A DNA stretch of 64,000 nucleotides from Oceanobacillus sp. FSL K6-2867 (GCF_037963145.1 NZ_CP150144.1:2232001-2296000), one strand, 5' to 3'. Positions 27,810 through 37,802 are shown, counted from the stretch's first letter. Notes: generated from the letters alone by a model not told the origin. Program-made: numbers and translations.

Positions 27810-29006
27810 TTAACCTATTTTTAGGCCTTTATCCAATCCTTTTTTAATAACTTCAACCAATGTATCAATTTCCTCTTTAGCATTATACAATGCAAAGGAT
27901 ACTCTGATGTTAGCTCTAGCATCGGTGACAACAATGTTGTTCTCTGTCAAGTAATCAAACCATTCCGATGAAGGAAGGTTTAATACATTAATATGGGATC
28001 GTCGCTCCCTTGTATTTTCTGGACCAATCAGTTGAATCCCGAGAGGGCGCAACCTTTCTAGTAAATAGTCACCTAGTGATAAAACGTGTTCTTCGATATG
28101 TTCAACTCCTATTGAGTTAATGATATTTAATGAATGATTGAGTGCCCGTATCCCAGAATAATTATAGTTTCCTAACTCAAAACGGCCTGAATCATTCTTT
28201 AGTTCAATAGGATTAAGTCCAAGCACTAAATCAGCTGGGGGGTTAGCCATTCCAGCAGTGGAAGTATATGCTTGCTTCAGGTTAGGAATCAAAGCCTCGT
28301 CACAATAGAAGAAACCATGTCCTGGTAAAGCCATTAGTCCCTTGTGACAACCAGCCGATAACATAGATACGCCCAAAGATTTAACATCAAAATCAATGAC
28401 CCCAACAGACTGCATGGCATCGAGAACAAGATAGATATTATTTTCCTTACAAAGTTTCGAAATGTCTTGAATATCATGCCGCTGGCCTGGATGAAACGTA
28501 ATATGAGAAAGAGAAATCACTCGGGTTCTTTCATCTATATATGGCCGAAATGAGTCTGCATTAAGCCACTTACCTTGATTGTAAGGAACTAGTTTCACTT
28601 CTAACCCTTTGGAACGTTGCCCTAGCCAAGCAGAGGCATTATTTGGATGTTCTGCTTCCGCAATAAGGACATTATCTCCGGGCTCCCAGGGAATGGCATT
28701 AGCCGCAATGTTTAAACCTTCTGAAGTATTTTTGGTAAAAGCAACTTCTTGACTTTTAGCTCCAATGAGCTTCCCTATTTTCCCTCTAACCTCTTCTACT
28801 TCTTCATACCATGAATCTTTATCTCCACCGGTTAAGTTTGCATTCTCAACAAGATCTATTATTTTGTCCTTAACACTAGTGGCAATCGGATTTCGGTTGG
28901 CAGCATTGAAATATAATGTATCCTTGGTTACTGGGAAATCATCGCGAATAGATTGGAATTTAGCATGCTGTCCTTGTTCTTTAGTAGTTTTAACTGTGTT
29001 CGTCAT
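27810..29006 (-). CDS. Class V PLP-dependent aminotransferase / lyase
   Basis: 398 residues, cysteine-desulfurase/isopenicillin-epimerase-like fold (class V). TKNTSEGLNIAANAIPW forms the PLP phosphate cup. LDAMQSVGVIDFDV carries the PLP-contacting Asp. The PLP lysine is in LSAGCHKGLMALPGHGF. No Cys-containing active loop of true NifS/SufS is evident, and no Fe-S scaffold gene is near. Its neighbours handle aspartate, so transamination or a beta-elimination/epimerase role on an amino acid is more likely than sulfur transfer. ATG 29006 follows AAAGGAG. It lies 52 bases after aspA. Confidence 0.8.
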   Translation of the reverse strand: MTNTVKTTKEQGQHAKFQSIRDDFPVTKDTLYFNAANRNPIATSVKDKIIDLVENANLTGGDKDSWYEEVEEVRGKIGKLIGAKSQEVAFTKNTSEGLNIAANAIPWEPGDNVLIAEAEHPNNASAWLGQRSKGLEVKLVPYNQGKWLNADSFRPYIDERTRVISLSHITFHPGQRHDIQDISKLCKENNIYLVLDAMQSVGVIDFDVKSLGVSMLSAGCHKGLMALPGHGFFYCDEALIPNLKQAYTSTAGMANPPADLVLGLNPIELKNDSGRFELGNYNYSGIRALNHSLNIINSIGVEHIEEHVLSLGDYLLERLRPLGIQLIGPENTRERRSHINVLNLPSSEWFDYLTENNIVVTDARANIRVSFALYNAKEEIDTLVEVIKKGLDKGLKIG

Positions 29007-29058
29007 AAATAAAAACTCCTTTTTGGGTAAATTTTTTTCATAAAAGTAAACTTTTTTA

Positions 29059-30501
29059 TTAAATAGATTTAGATTTATTTAAAATATCCCAACCTGCAAT
29101 ACCTGTGTTCGTCATTTCATATGGGTTTAGTATAATATCTAATTCTTCTTCACTTAATTTCCCCTTTTTGATGCACAAGTCTCTGACAGATTGATCCGTC
29201 ATTAGAGCTTCATAAGCAATGAGAGATGCCTCTTCATAGCCCAAGTAGGGATTAATCGCTGTGATTAAACCAATGCTTTTTGTAACATAATTATCAACAA
29301 TTTGCTCATTTGCCTTGATTCCCTTTACACAATTTTGTGTAAAGGTATTAAATCCATTGGTCATCATTTTTATTGATTGAAGCAAATTTAAAATCATAAC
29401 CGGCTCCATCACATTTAACTCTAACTGACCAGCTTCAGATGCTAAGGAAATGGTTTGATCGTTTCCAATGACCTGGAATGCAATTTGATTGATAACTTCT
29501 GGAATAACGGGATTTACTTTTCCAGGCATAATCGAGGATCCTGGTTGACGTGCAGGAAGTGTAATTTCTGCTAAGCCAGCTTTAGGACCTGAAGCCATTA
29601 ACCGCAAATCATTTGCTATTTTTGAGAGATTAATCATGCAAACTTTCAATGTTGATGAAAGGCTTGTATAAACATCGGTATTTTGTGTAGCGTCAACCAT
29701 GTTATAAGGGATTATTAATGGAAATCCACTAATCTCATTTAAGTGGTTTATTACTAAATTTATATATTCTTGATTCGCATTAAGTCCTGTACCAACTGCT
29801 GTTGCTCCTATATTTACTTCATTTAAATGAAGTGAAGCTTGTTGGATACGAGTTATGTCACGTTTAATAACACAGCTATAAGCCTTAAATTCCTGGCCTA
29901 ATCGTATTGGTACCGCATCTTGTAAATGAGTACGACCGATCTTAACAATATGGTCAAATTCATTAGCTTTTTCCAAGAAAGCACCGTGCATTTCTTTCAT
30001 AGAGTCCAGCAATATCTCTGCAGATTGTAATAACGCAATATGCATCGCGGTAGGGAAAACATCATTGGTAGACTGTGAAGCATTAACATGACTATTTGGG
30101 CTTATATAAGAGTAATTTCCTTTTTCTTTTCCTGAAAGTTCTAAAGCCCGATTAGCTAGAACTTCATTCATATTCATATTAATAGAAGTACCGGCTCCTC
30201 CTTGTATAGGGTCAACTATAAATTGGCCGTGCCAATGGCCAGCTATAATCTCATTAGCAGCTGTTACAATCACATCCCCAATTGATCTCGGTAACATGTT
30301 CGTCTCCATATTTGCAAGAGCAGATGCTTTTTTTACCATTGCTAAACTGTTAATAAGTTCTTTCTCTATCGCATAGCCTGTAATTGAAAAGTTTTCAGCT
30401 GCCCGCACGGTTTGAACCCCGTAATATGCTTCAGAAGGAATTTCTTTTTCTCCTAATGCATCTTCTTCAATTCGTGTTGTTTGTTCTTCGTAAACAGTCA
30501 A
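29059..30501 (-). CDS. aspA: Aspartate ammonia-lyase (aspartase)
   Basis: 480 residues. Converts aspartate to fumarate and ammonia. The N-terminal EKEIPSEAYYGVQT, GGAGTSINMNMNEV, substrate loop SQSTNDVFPTA and flexible SS-loop GSSIMPGKVNP (catalytic Ser) are all intact, and the sequence reads as aspartase more than fumarase. The start is TTG 30501, 8 bases after GGGAGG. Fumarate feeds the TCA cycle; the malate formed from it is the substrate of the nearby mqo product. Second gene of the aspartate cluster. Confidence 0.93.
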   Translation of the reverse strand: MTVYEEQTTRIEEDALGEKEIPSEAYYGVQTVRAAENFSITGYAIEKELINSLAMVKKASALANMETNMLPRSIGDVIVTAANEIIAGHWHGQFIVDPIQGGAGTSINMNMNEVLANRALELSGKEKGNYSYISPNSHVNASQSTNDVFPTAMHIALLQSAEILLDSMKEMHGAFLEKANEFDHIVKIGRTHLQDAVPIRLGQEFKAYSCVIKRDITRIQQASLHLNEVNIGATAVGTGLNANQEYINLVINHLNEISGFPLIIPYNMVDATQNTDVYTSLSSTLKVCMINLSKIANDLRLMASGPKAGLAEITLPARQPGSSIMPGKVNPVIPEVINQIAFQVIGNDQTISLASEAGQLELNVMEPVMILNLLQSIKMMTNGFNTFTQNCVKGIKANEQIVDNYVTKSIGLITAINPYLGYEEASLIAYEALMTDQSVRDLCIKKGKLSEEELDIILNPYEMTNTGIAGWDILNKSKSI

Positions 30502-30786
30502 GAAAATGACCTCCCATTTATCATATTAATCCTTCCTTTATTACCCTTGTAATTGTTTATCTTGCTAAGTTTATTTAAAGATTCTTCAACCTTTTCTATT
30601 AGGATCACAAAAGATTTATTTATTGTTACTTTTTTTTACTATATTAAATTTTTTTAGTAATATATACACAAACTTTTAACTAAAATGGCATGCAATACCT
30701 AAGATGGGAATTCATAATAGTATAGAATATCTTGGATTCCCTTTCTATAATTACTATTCTTACAATCTTTATAAGTGTTAGTTTGT

Positions 30787-32058
30787 CTACATTACCTTGC
30801 TTTTTTGATGTGGTTCTTCAATACTTCTTTTCAATTCATATACTTTTTCTTGGCGTTCAATGACAAGAGCTACTGCCGCATCTCCATAAATATTAGCAAC
30901 TGTTCTTGCCCCGCCAATAAGCCTATCTACACCTGCAACAATGCCGATGGCTTCAATAGGGATACCTACGGATGTAAGTGTCAGTGTTAACATGATTAAA
31001 CTTGCTGCTGGTACACCAGCAGTTCCAATAGAAGCTAGTAATGCTGTACCAAGAATGATTAATTGTTGAATAAATGTTAGCTCCATGCCTAAGAGTTGCG
31101 CTACAAATAAGGCAACAACCCCTTGATAAATAGCACTCCCATCCATGTTAACAGTGGCTCCTAATGGTAAAACAAAGCTTGACGTACTTTTCGAAATCCC
31201 CAGATTTTCTTGTGCATTTTTTAAAGTAATCGGAAGAGTTGCTGCCGAGCTATCAGTGGCATATGCAAATGTAGCGGCCGGAAATAGTCCTTTTAAAAAT
31301 TTCCAAGGATTCGTTTTTCCAAGCATCCAAGATAAAAGGCCGCACTGGACAAGAATAATATGGCTTAGAATAGCTCCATAGACGACAAGAACTAATTTTA
31401 ATAATGGAAGTAATACATCCATTCCTTGATTACCAACTACGCCAGCAATTAAAGCAAACACTCCAAAAGGGGCAAATTGAATAATGATAGAGGTCATACG
31501 GTTCATGATATTGTTAAGGATTGTTACAGCGTTTGTCGCCTTAATTCTCTCTGTCCCGTCTGTAAGAGAAACAATACATACTCCTACGAAAATTGCAAAA
31601 ACAATAACTGGGAGTATATCTCCATTTGCAAAAGCTGTAAATGGGTTAGATGGAACTAAATTTAAAAGTGTATCGATAAAAGAAGGTGATTCTGCTGTTA
31701 CCTCAGAAGCTGAGGGCAAATCAATATTCACCCCTTGTCCAGGGCGAAAAAAATTTGCAAATATAAGACCAATAGCAATAGCTATTCCAGTCGTACCGAG
31801 ATAAAAGACAATCGTCTTTCCACCAATACGAGCCATTTTCTTCATGTCGGTTATTTGAGTAAGACCATTAATCAAAGCAAAAAATACAAGTGGAAAAACA
31901 ATCATTTGCAGTAAGCGAATAAAGATATCACCAACCGGTTCAACCCATGACACATTCGGTCCTAGAATAAAACCAGCAATGATCCCCAATCCAAAGCCGA
32001 TACCTATTCTACCCATAAGTCCAATCCTAAACCAAAATCCTTTTTTCTTCTTTTTCAT
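30787..32058 (-). CDS. Dicarboxylate/amino acid:cation symporter (DAACS family)
   Basis: 423 residues, GltT/GltP/DctA family. After a run of lysines come about eight helices. The HP1 serine-rich motif DSSAATLPIT, the TM7 motif ATVNMDGSAIYQG and the HP2 region (GTAGVPAASLIML) form the substrate site and cation sites. Neighbours suggest aspartate or a related dicarboxylate as cargo. It is upstream of aspA with a 285-base gap, so it may have its own transcript. The gap has a weak inverted repeat (30717-30770) and no gene. Confidence 0.92.
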   Translation of the reverse strand: MKKKKKGFWFRIGLMGRIGIGFGLGIIAGFILGPNVSWVEPVGDIFIRLLQMIVFPLVFFALINGLTQITDMKKMARIGGKTIVFYLGTTGIAIAIGLIFANFFRPGQGVNIDLPSASEVTAESPSFIDTLLNLVPSNPFTAFANGDILPVIVFAIFVGVCIVSLTDGTERIKATNAVTILNNIMNRMTSIIIQFAPFGVFALIAGVVGNQGMDVLLPLLKLVLVVYGAILSHIILVQCGLLSWMLGKTNPWKFLKGLFPAATFAYATDSSAATLPITLKNAQENLGISKSTSSFVLPLGATVNMDGSAIYQGVVALFVAQLLGMELTFIQQLIILGTALLASIGTAGVPAASLIMLTLTLTSVGIPIEAIGIVAGVDRLIGGARTVANIYGDAAVALVIERQEKVYELKRSIEEPHQKSKVM

Positions 32059-32212
32059 AACAAGTTCCCTCCCTTTTTGAAAAGTCTAAATTTTTTATAT
32101 GTGAAATCACATAAACAAAATAATTATTTCAAACAACTGCTGGTTAAAATTTTGTTGTAACTAATTAAAATTTTTGTTGAATTTATTGTAAACGTTTTCT
32201 ATTGTGAAGTCA

Positions 32213-32245
32213 ATAAAAAATCTCGTTAAAAATTTTTTAACGAGA
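32213..32245 (-). terminator. Terminator of the YheO-type regulator gene
   Basis: TCTCGTTAAAAA / TTTTTAACGAGA is a perfect stem ending 8 bases past the regulator's stop on the minus strand, followed by TTTTTT. It uncouples the regulator from the symporter gene. Confidence 0.85.
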
Positions 32246-32252
32246 AATGTTA

Positions 32253-32960
32253 TTATTTCATATTCTTTCTTGACCGAATCTCATCCAAGTAATTGTAGAT
32301 AGTAAAGCGGGAAACGTTTAGTGTTTCGGCCACATAATTAATGGCACCTTTGATTAAGAAGACCTGTTTTTCCTCTAAAAAATGTACAATCTCAATCTTA
32401 TCTTCTTTTGACATTTCAGATACAGCAATTCCGTATTCCTCAATTGTGTTATAAATGATCTGATGAAGTATGCTTACGACGCTTTCATTAACTAATGGTC
32501 TATCTTCACTAACACTATTTAATTCGTAACCTCTTGTAAATTCATCGATTACTGTTTTTGCGTTTAATAGCTTTCCAAGATCAAAATTCATCCCGAAGGA
32601 ACCAATGATTTCTCCCTGATCGTTTCGAATGAGTATAGAAAAACATTTTAAAACTTTTCCATCAGTTGTTTTTTTAGTGTAGTTATAAAGCATATCATCA
32701 TCAAATCGATCATTGCTGAGAATTGCAGTCATATCCATAATGGCATCACCTTCTACACGCCCTGTAACGTGTCCGTTATCAATGTGTACTATGGATGAAG
32801 CTGGATTACGTAAATCATGAATGTTAACCTCACATGTTGGCCCCAAAGTTTGAGAGAGAGAGGTACTAATTTTACGGAGTACATTATACAACAAAGGATA
32901 GTCCTTAACTAAGCTTTTATCCGAAGTTTTGTTAAAGAGGTTCTCTTCAGAATTACTCAT
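32253..32960 (-). CDS. YheO/DauR-type transcriptional regulator (PAS + HTH)
   Basis: 235 residues. Residues about 25-135 are a YheO-like PAS sensor (EVNIHDLRNPASSIVHIDNGHVTGR, FGMNFDL). Residues about 185-230 form an HTH_22-type domain (GAINYVAETLNVSRFTIYNYLDEIR). The family includes DauR, which controls D-arginine use, and related regulators of amino-acid catabolism. Its place at the head of the aspartate cluster suggests it senses an amino acid or dicarboxylate and controls the symporter, aspartase and downstream genes. ATG 32960 follows a weak AGGAAGTGGG. It has its own strong terminator. Confidence 0.86.
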   Translation of the reverse strand: MSNSEENLFNKTSDKSLVKDYPLLYNVLRKISTSLSQTLGPTCEVNIHDLRNPASSIVHIDNGHVTGRVEGDAIMDMTAILSNDRFDDDMLYNYTKKTTDGKVLKCFSILIRNDQGEIIGSFGMNFDLGKLLNAKTVIDEFTRGYELNSVSEDRPLVNESVVSILHQIIYNTIEEYGIAVSEMSKEDKIEIVHFLEEKQVFLIKGAINYVAETLNVSRFTIYNYLDEIRSRKNMK

Positions 32961-33510
32961 TTGAAAACACCCACTTCCTATTGCTTTTGCTAATTAATAA
33001 TTATATAGAATTTGTAGAGATTACTCAATTTTTTTAATATCTGGTAATGTTGTACTTCCTTGGCCGATGTATTTTGACATTTATGCTTTCTTCAGTAGAT
33101 TTCCCGGTGGAGCGTCTTTCAATGTGGCTTCAAGCACTTCATGAAGTACTTACAATTTATTTGATGACAGAAGTTATACAAGCATTCCTGGCTGCTTTTA
33201 TTTTCGTGGCGACAACAGGAAATTACATTTGGTTTGATGTGTTTAGAGTATTCGGAAGCTATTTTTATTTTGAATAAGAAGTGTTAGGATGGGTGGATAG
33301 TATTACAAGAAGTAGAAGGTTCTTATATAAGGTGAAACTTCATTGAGTATTATTCCTTCCACGCGGTTTTCAGAAATCACAAAAACTAACTTACAACGTC
33401 TTTGTGACTTCTTCCTGTTGAACTGAATAAATCAGGGTTTACTCTAGAGATTAACTACAAGAATGATATAAAGTTGAGCGGGAATTCGTCAATGCTGCTC
33501 ACAGCGTTTT
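32961..33510. other. 550-base stretch without a convincing gene
   Basis: A/T-rich space between the YheO-type regulator and the DUF3137 gene. One short hydrophobic + strand frame (33047-33277, TTG start, no ribosome site) is open but resembles nothing I recognise; it could be a decayed membrane-protein fragment. No clear hairpin or promoter stands out. Confidence 0.4.
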
Positions 33511-34521
33511 TCACTCCTTGCTCCATATTCGTGTGTTGAGATTCAAGTCATTAATGATACGGAAGAATAAGATTAAATCATCATAAACAAGTTTAGACTG
33601 CTTTTTCATGGAGTCAAAAATACGCGGTTCGAAATAGTCTTTTTTATTGTATAAAAATAAACTAATGAACCTTTTCCTAAAAGCTATATCGATTGGGTTT
33701 CGATTTCTTTTTCGAAATGCAACTAAATCTTCCATTAGATTGGGAGAAAGAATGTAACGTGCTTCGAACTCACTTGTCGTACGCACTTTAAAGTACTTAT
33801 TGAATTCATCATTTTCCATTTTAATCGCAGTTAATTTCTTTCCGCTTAGCACACGGTGGTAATGGTGCCTGAAGTAACGCTTTAAATGCTGGAAACTAAA
33901 GGCCTTTTTATCCTGTAATACGGTATGACCCTGAAAGTTTTTATGGAAATCTGCAAGATACAATACCCCTTGATATCTTGATTTTAGCTTCGTGCTGGAT
34001 CTTCCTTGATAGTCCCTCACTTGTTTGAAAAGCTTCAGTTCAGAGAAATAGAAATCAGTAGCACCAATTTTACCTGTAATTAAATCTTCGCCAGATACGC
34101 GGTCAATCCGATTTAAATAGAATAAACCAGATTCGCCAATTAAGAGATTATTAATTTTACCTCGGCTGGCGTATCCCCATTTCATTTCATAATTAGGGTT
34201 ATCCTCAGGAACTTTAGCACTTTCAAATAACGCCTTTAGCAGACTTCTTACTACTTTGCGTTTAAAAGCCATACGAAACGATCCAAGCGTTTTAAAGAAA
34301 CTAACAATACTTGCTATCGTTCCGAAGAAAAAAACAAAAGCAGCCAGCCACTGGATGCCTGCATTTGGAATGGACAGGCCAAAAATTGCAGGGATAATAA
34401 TACTTGCCAAAAGTGAAATCCAGCCAAATATGTATTTTAGTATTGTTTTGGATCTGATTTTATTCATATCGTCTATATCACTTTTTATTAGCTGATAGAT
34501 TTCATCATAGCTAGAAAACAT
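33511..34521 (-). CDS. DUF3137 membrane protein, LemA partner
   Basis: 336 residues. Two hydrophobic segments (about 28-50 and 56-75) follow a short cytoplasmic N-terminus, then a basic soluble domain of about 250 residues with the DUF3137 features (GESGLFYLN, KMENDEFNKYFKV, ARYILSPNLMEDL). It starts four bases after the lemA stop. LemA-DUF3137 pairs are common in bacteria but their function is not established. The soluble part has many Lys/Arg and probably sits on the cytoplasmic face. Confidence 0.85.
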   Translation of the reverse strand: MFSSYDEIYQLIKSDIDDMNKIRSKTILKYIFGWISLLASIIIPAIFGLSIPNAGIQWLAAFVFFFGTIASIVSFFKTLGSFRMAFKRKVVRSLLKALFESAKVPEDNPNYEMKWGYASRGKINNLLIGESGLFYLNRIDRVSGEDLITGKIGATDFYFSELKLFKQVRDYQGRSSTKLKSRYQGVLYLADFHKNFQGHTVLQDKKAFSFQHLKRYFRHHYHRVLSGKKLTAIKMENDEFNKYFKVRTTSEFEARYILSPNLMEDLVAFRKRNRNPIDIAFRKRFISLFLYNKKDYFEPRIFDSMKKQSKLVYDDLILFFRIINDLNLNTRIWSKE

Positions 34522-34525
34522 TTGA

Positions 34526-35092
34526 TTAACCCCTTAGAATTTTTGCTATATCAACATCTTGCTTTTTGCTGTTATCAATATGCAATAGCTCTCTTTTTTC
34601 CAGATTCATGAAGAATTTAAATAGATTTGTAGGAAACTGCTGCAGCATCGTATTGAATTTCGTGACCCGTGCGTTAAAGGTTCTTCTGGATGCGGCCAGT
34701 CTTTCTTCCAGTTCATTAATGCTTTTTTGTAAGTGAAGATAATTTTCATTTGCCTTCAGCTCAGGATAATTTTCGACTTGAACCTGTAAACCACTGACAA
34801 GCCTTGATAGTTCATTCGAGGTTTTCACTTTTTCATTCTCATTTTGGTTATCAAATTGACTGCGGAGCTTCGCTACTTCTGTATGGACTTCCTTTTCATG
34901 TTTCGTATAAGCGGCAATCGTTTCTGCTATTCTTGTGAGGGAATCAAATCGCTGTGCTAACGTAATATCAATATGTTTAAAGGATTCTTCTATACTGTTT
35001 TTTAAAGAAATAAAACGGTTATAGGTAACTAGTGCCCAGATGAGAACAAGAGCGGCAACAGCTGCGCCTATCATCCACGGTTCAATGTTCAA
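34526..35092 (-). CDS. lemA: LemA family protein
   Basis: 188 residues: one N-terminal helix (about 8-24) and a long four-helix-bundle coiled-coil domain. The family motif VTYNRFISLKNSIEESFKHID is followed by ELSRLVSGLQ...ENYPELKANENY and RRTFNARVTKFN. The usual PLLRR-type end is replaced by a charged tail. TTG start at 35092 follows AAAGGAG with a 9-base gap. Membrane-tethered; function in the family is unknown. Forms an operon with the DUF3137 gene. Confidence 0.92.
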   Translation of the reverse strand: MNIEPWMIGAAVAALVLIWALVTYNRFISLKNSIEESFKHIDITLAQRFDSLTRIAETIAAYTKHEKEVHTEVAKLRSQFDNQNENEKVKTSNELSRLVSGLQVQVENYPELKANENYLHLQKSINELEERLAASRRTFNARVTKFNTMLQQFPTNLFKFFMNLEKRELLHIDNSKKQDVDIAKILRG

Positions 35093-35124
35093 GAAATTCA
35101 GCTCCTTTATTACTATTTACAACC

Positions 35125-35153
35125 ATTATATAGGTATCGTAAAGTACTATCCA
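35125..35153 (-). promoter_or_regulatory. Probable lemA promoter
   Basis: On the minus strand TGGATA (35148-35153), 17 bases, TATAAT (35125-35130), about 30 bases before the TTG start. The rest of this 306-base gap (35093-35398) holds only the terminator described next and no gene. Confidence 0.5.
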
Positions 35154-35335
35154 GTTACTTTTGGTTCATATCTAAATACAAGAAAAAAAGTGTATAATAT
35201 CTTTCCTAACAACGTTCAATTACCCAAATCCCTTGTTAATGCTTTTACACCTCACACTTCCCGAGCCTTACTGCTGATGTTGCATACTATCACCTTACGG
35301 GCGACCTGATGCAATAAACCTTGTATATAGATACT

Positions 35336-35382
35336 CAAAAAGGACAGTCCAGTTACCGGTAAAAAGCGGTGACGGGCTGTTC
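35336..35382 (-). terminator. Terminator of the ABC-2 exporter operon
   Basis: GGACAGTCCAGTTACCG and CGGTGACGGGCTGTTC pair with two mismatches around an 8-base loop, followed on the minus strand by TTTTT, 17 bases past the permease stop. Confidence 0.8.
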
Positions 35383-35398
35383 TTTATTATATGAAGGT

Positions 35399-37018
35399 CT
35401 ATTTAAAAACCATCTTCCAAAATATAATCGTAAGCACGATAAGAACTGCCAAATAACCATAGATTGCGAAAGGGATGGAGGAGATGATTAAATGCAAAAT
35501 CGCAAACATGCCAACAATAATCATTAAGACAAATATTTTACCAGAAGCACCTCCGCCTTGCTGCGCAGTTTCAATCGGATCGGTAAACGGGTATTTGCCA
35601 TTATTAAAGATCTTATAGGATATTAACATCTGTAATAAAGCTGTGATGACAACAACCGCTAAATCAGGTATGATGCGGAAGGAGAATATCCAGATGTATA
35701 ATATGGACAGAACAAAGATAACCGGTAAGTACAGCTTTACGAAGACTGCCTTTAAAGTTGCACTGTAGACAATGGTATGCTTTTGAATTGGTGTTGTTTG
35801 GAAAATCCATGCTCCTTTATATTTTGCAGAAAACTGGAGCATATAAACAACCGTTCCAATAATAATGTTAGAAAAGTAGATTGTTAAAAAGGAGTTGCCT
35901 TGCCCCAATTCATCCAGTGTCTGAAAGCTCAAATTGTTAAAAAGGAAAATTACTGGGAAAACAAGTGCCATTCCCAACGAAGGGTATACTTTTAATTTAA
36001 AATCCCTCTCCCTGCTAATCATAATCGAAGCAAAGCGGTAAAATATTTTTTCCTCTCTGCTAAAACAAACTAATCTTTCTATCAGATCATTTAGAGTCCG
36101 TCTTTTCTTTCCTTTTGTGCTTGATTCCTCCATTAGCTTTTGTAAATTCCGTTCGAATGATGGCATTAAAAAGTAATATAGGAAAACCGAGATGATTGGT
36201 CCTAACACTGCAAATAGGGAAAGGATAATCATCTCACTGGAATAGTCCTGGTTTAATGCCAGTTCAAATGGTGCACCGAACCATACTGGTGGAATCAATA
36301 CATGCCACCAGCTAAAGTTATAAACATATTCCAGACCAGCAACATCAAATAATCGTATGATGATTTGATAGCCGACTACAACTGCTATAGCCAGTAATAT
36401 CTGTACATAATTAATAATATCCTTGAGCTTTTCTCCATCGAAAAATCGTAATACAAACATATAGATTAGTGCAGTAAAAGCTAATACCAATAGGTCTATT
36501 AAAAAGATATCAATAAGGAATAGGAGAAAGTAAATAAATCCTTTTGTAAAAAGAAATACAATTGCTGGTATGGCAATAAATGCTCCCGTAATTAGTGTTA
36601 AGTAAATCGCAACATGAAAAAACTTGGCCGCATTAATGGTTCGGCCGTTCACTGGTTTGGTATTTAAAATTATTTTATCCCGAACATCCAGCAGTACGGA
36701 AGAAAAATCTGAAATCATTGATGTGCTAAGGATGAACATAGCGATTCCGGTCATAATGCTGACCTGAAACAAATAATTATCTCCAAGAAATGCAAATGGA
36801 GTGAGTATGAGACCGTATAAAGCATAAATCCATAATGATTTAAGAAATTGATTTCCCTCTTTTTTCTTCGTATTTTGACTAAGTATGGTTGGAATACGCC
36901 GCTGATCCATCGTAAGCTTTAATTCAAGAATTCTCCGCATCACACTATAATCAATATTTAATTTGCGGAAAACCGGTTGAAAAGTATCAAGCATTTTTAA
37001 AATACGGATTTCACTCAT
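35399..37018 (-). CDS. ABC-2-type exporter permease
   Basis: 539 residues with about 12-14 hydrophobic segments in two groups separated by a cytoplasmic loop (about residues 290-345, FERNLQKLMEESSTKGKKRR). Large single-gene permease of the ABC-2/ABC exporter type paired with a DrrA-like ATPase. ATG 37018 follows the ATPase stop by one base, with its GGAGG site inside that gene. Substrate unknown; such pairs export peptides, lipids or drugs. It is near LemA-DUF3137 but on a separate transcript. Confidence 0.83.
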   Translation of the reverse strand: MSEIRILKMLDTFQPVFRKLNIDYSVMRRILELKLTMDQRRIPTILSQNTKKKEGNQFLKSLWIYALYGLILTPFAFLGDNYLFQVSIMTGIAMFILSTSMISDFSSVLLDVRDKIILNTKPVNGRTINAAKFFHVAIYLTLITGAFIAIPAIVFLFTKGFIYFLLFLIDIFLIDLLVLAFTALIYMFVLRFFDGEKLKDIINYVQILLAIAVVVGYQIIIRLFDVAGLEYVYNFSWWHVLIPPVWFGAPFELALNQDYSSEMIILSLFAVLGPIISVFLYYFLMPSFERNLQKLMEESSTKGKKRRTLNDLIERLVCFSREEKIFYRFASIMISRERDFKLKVYPSLGMALVFPVIFLFNNLSFQTLDELGQGNSFLTIYFSNIIIGTVVYMLQFSAKYKGAWIFQTTPIQKHTIVYSATLKAVFVKLYLPVIFVLSILYIWIFSFRIIPDLAVVVITALLQMLISYKIFNNGKYPFTDPIETAQQGGGASGKIFVLMIIVGMFAILHLIISSIPFAIYGYLAVLIVLTIIFWKMVFK

Positions 37019-37019
37019 C

Positions 37020-37802
37020 TCAGGCTTCCTCCGTTACAATGGAGACAATCTTTGCCGCTGTTTCTTTGTGCTCGTCAAATCCTGTTAATTGATTAAATAC
37101 AGCTTCAAGTGACCCCGCCTTACTTTGTGCTTTTAGTTCATCAAAAGAACCATCTGCCGCAATTTCACCATTCACTAATAAAACAATTCGATTACTTATT
37201 CTTTCAACCACATCCATAATGTGAGACGAATAAAAGATTGTTTTTCCCTGATCAGCCAAGACCTCCAGCATGTCTTTAATAACCATAACACTATTCGCAT
37301 CAAGCCCGCTTAATGGCTCATCAAGAAAAACCAAATCTGGATTATGAAGAAGACTAGAGGTGATTAGAACTTTTTGTCTCATTCCTTTAGAAAAAGAGGA
37401 GATCCTCGAATGAAAAACGTCTCCCATATCAAATTCCTCTAAAAGACTGAATGCCTTCGTCTCGGCAGCTTTACGTTCCAAACCATATAATTCGCCAATA
37501 AATGTGAGGTATTCTGCTGCTGTCAGATTGTCGTAAATCTCGGCGTTTTCCGGTACATAACCAATTTTTTGTTTATACGTATAATCATTCGATGCAATGT
37601 TCTGGCCAAAAATTTCTACAACTCCGCCATAACCTTCTACTAATCCGAGCATGATTTTTAATGTCGTACTTTTTCCAGCACCATTTGGACCAATATATCC
37701 TATGATTTGTCCACGGTAGACATCTAGATTAATCCCGTTTAAAACGTCCTTGCCGGGATAACTCATATATAGATTTTGAAGTGATAATACTTTCTCTTTC
37801 AT
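37020..37802 (-). CDS. ABC exporter ATPase
   Basis: 260 residues. Walker A GPNGAGKST, Q-loop GYVPENAEIYD, signature SFSKGMRQK, Walker B LVFLDEPLSGLD and H-loop SSHIMD are all present. The C-terminal extension (VFNQLTG onward) is typical of DrrA/CcmA-like exporters. First gene of a two-gene operon. No regulator is adjacent. Confidence 0.93.
   Translation of the reverse strand: MKEKVLSLQNLYMSYPGKDVLNGINLDVYRGQIIGYIGPNGAGKSTTLKIMLGLVEGYGGVVEIFGQNIASNDYTYKQKIGYVPENAEIYDNLTAAEYLTFIGELYGLERKAAETKAFSLLEEFDMGDVFHSRISSFSKGMRQKVLITSSLLHNPDLVFLDEPLSGLDANSVMVIKDMLEVLADQGKTIFYSSHIMDVVERISNRIVLLVNGEIAADGSFDELKAQSKAGSLEAVFNQLTGFDEHKETAAKIVSIVTEEA

Noticed and set aside
27810..29006. Calling the class V PLP gene a cysteine desulfurase (NifS/SufS)
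   Set aside because: No active-site Cys loop or Fe-S scaffold gene is apparent, and the neighbours are aspartate genes.
33047..33277. A 76-codon hydrophobic + strand frame (TTG start) in a 550-base gap
   Set aside because: No ribosome site, no recognised family, and composition not clearly coding. Kept only as a possible remnant in the gap note.
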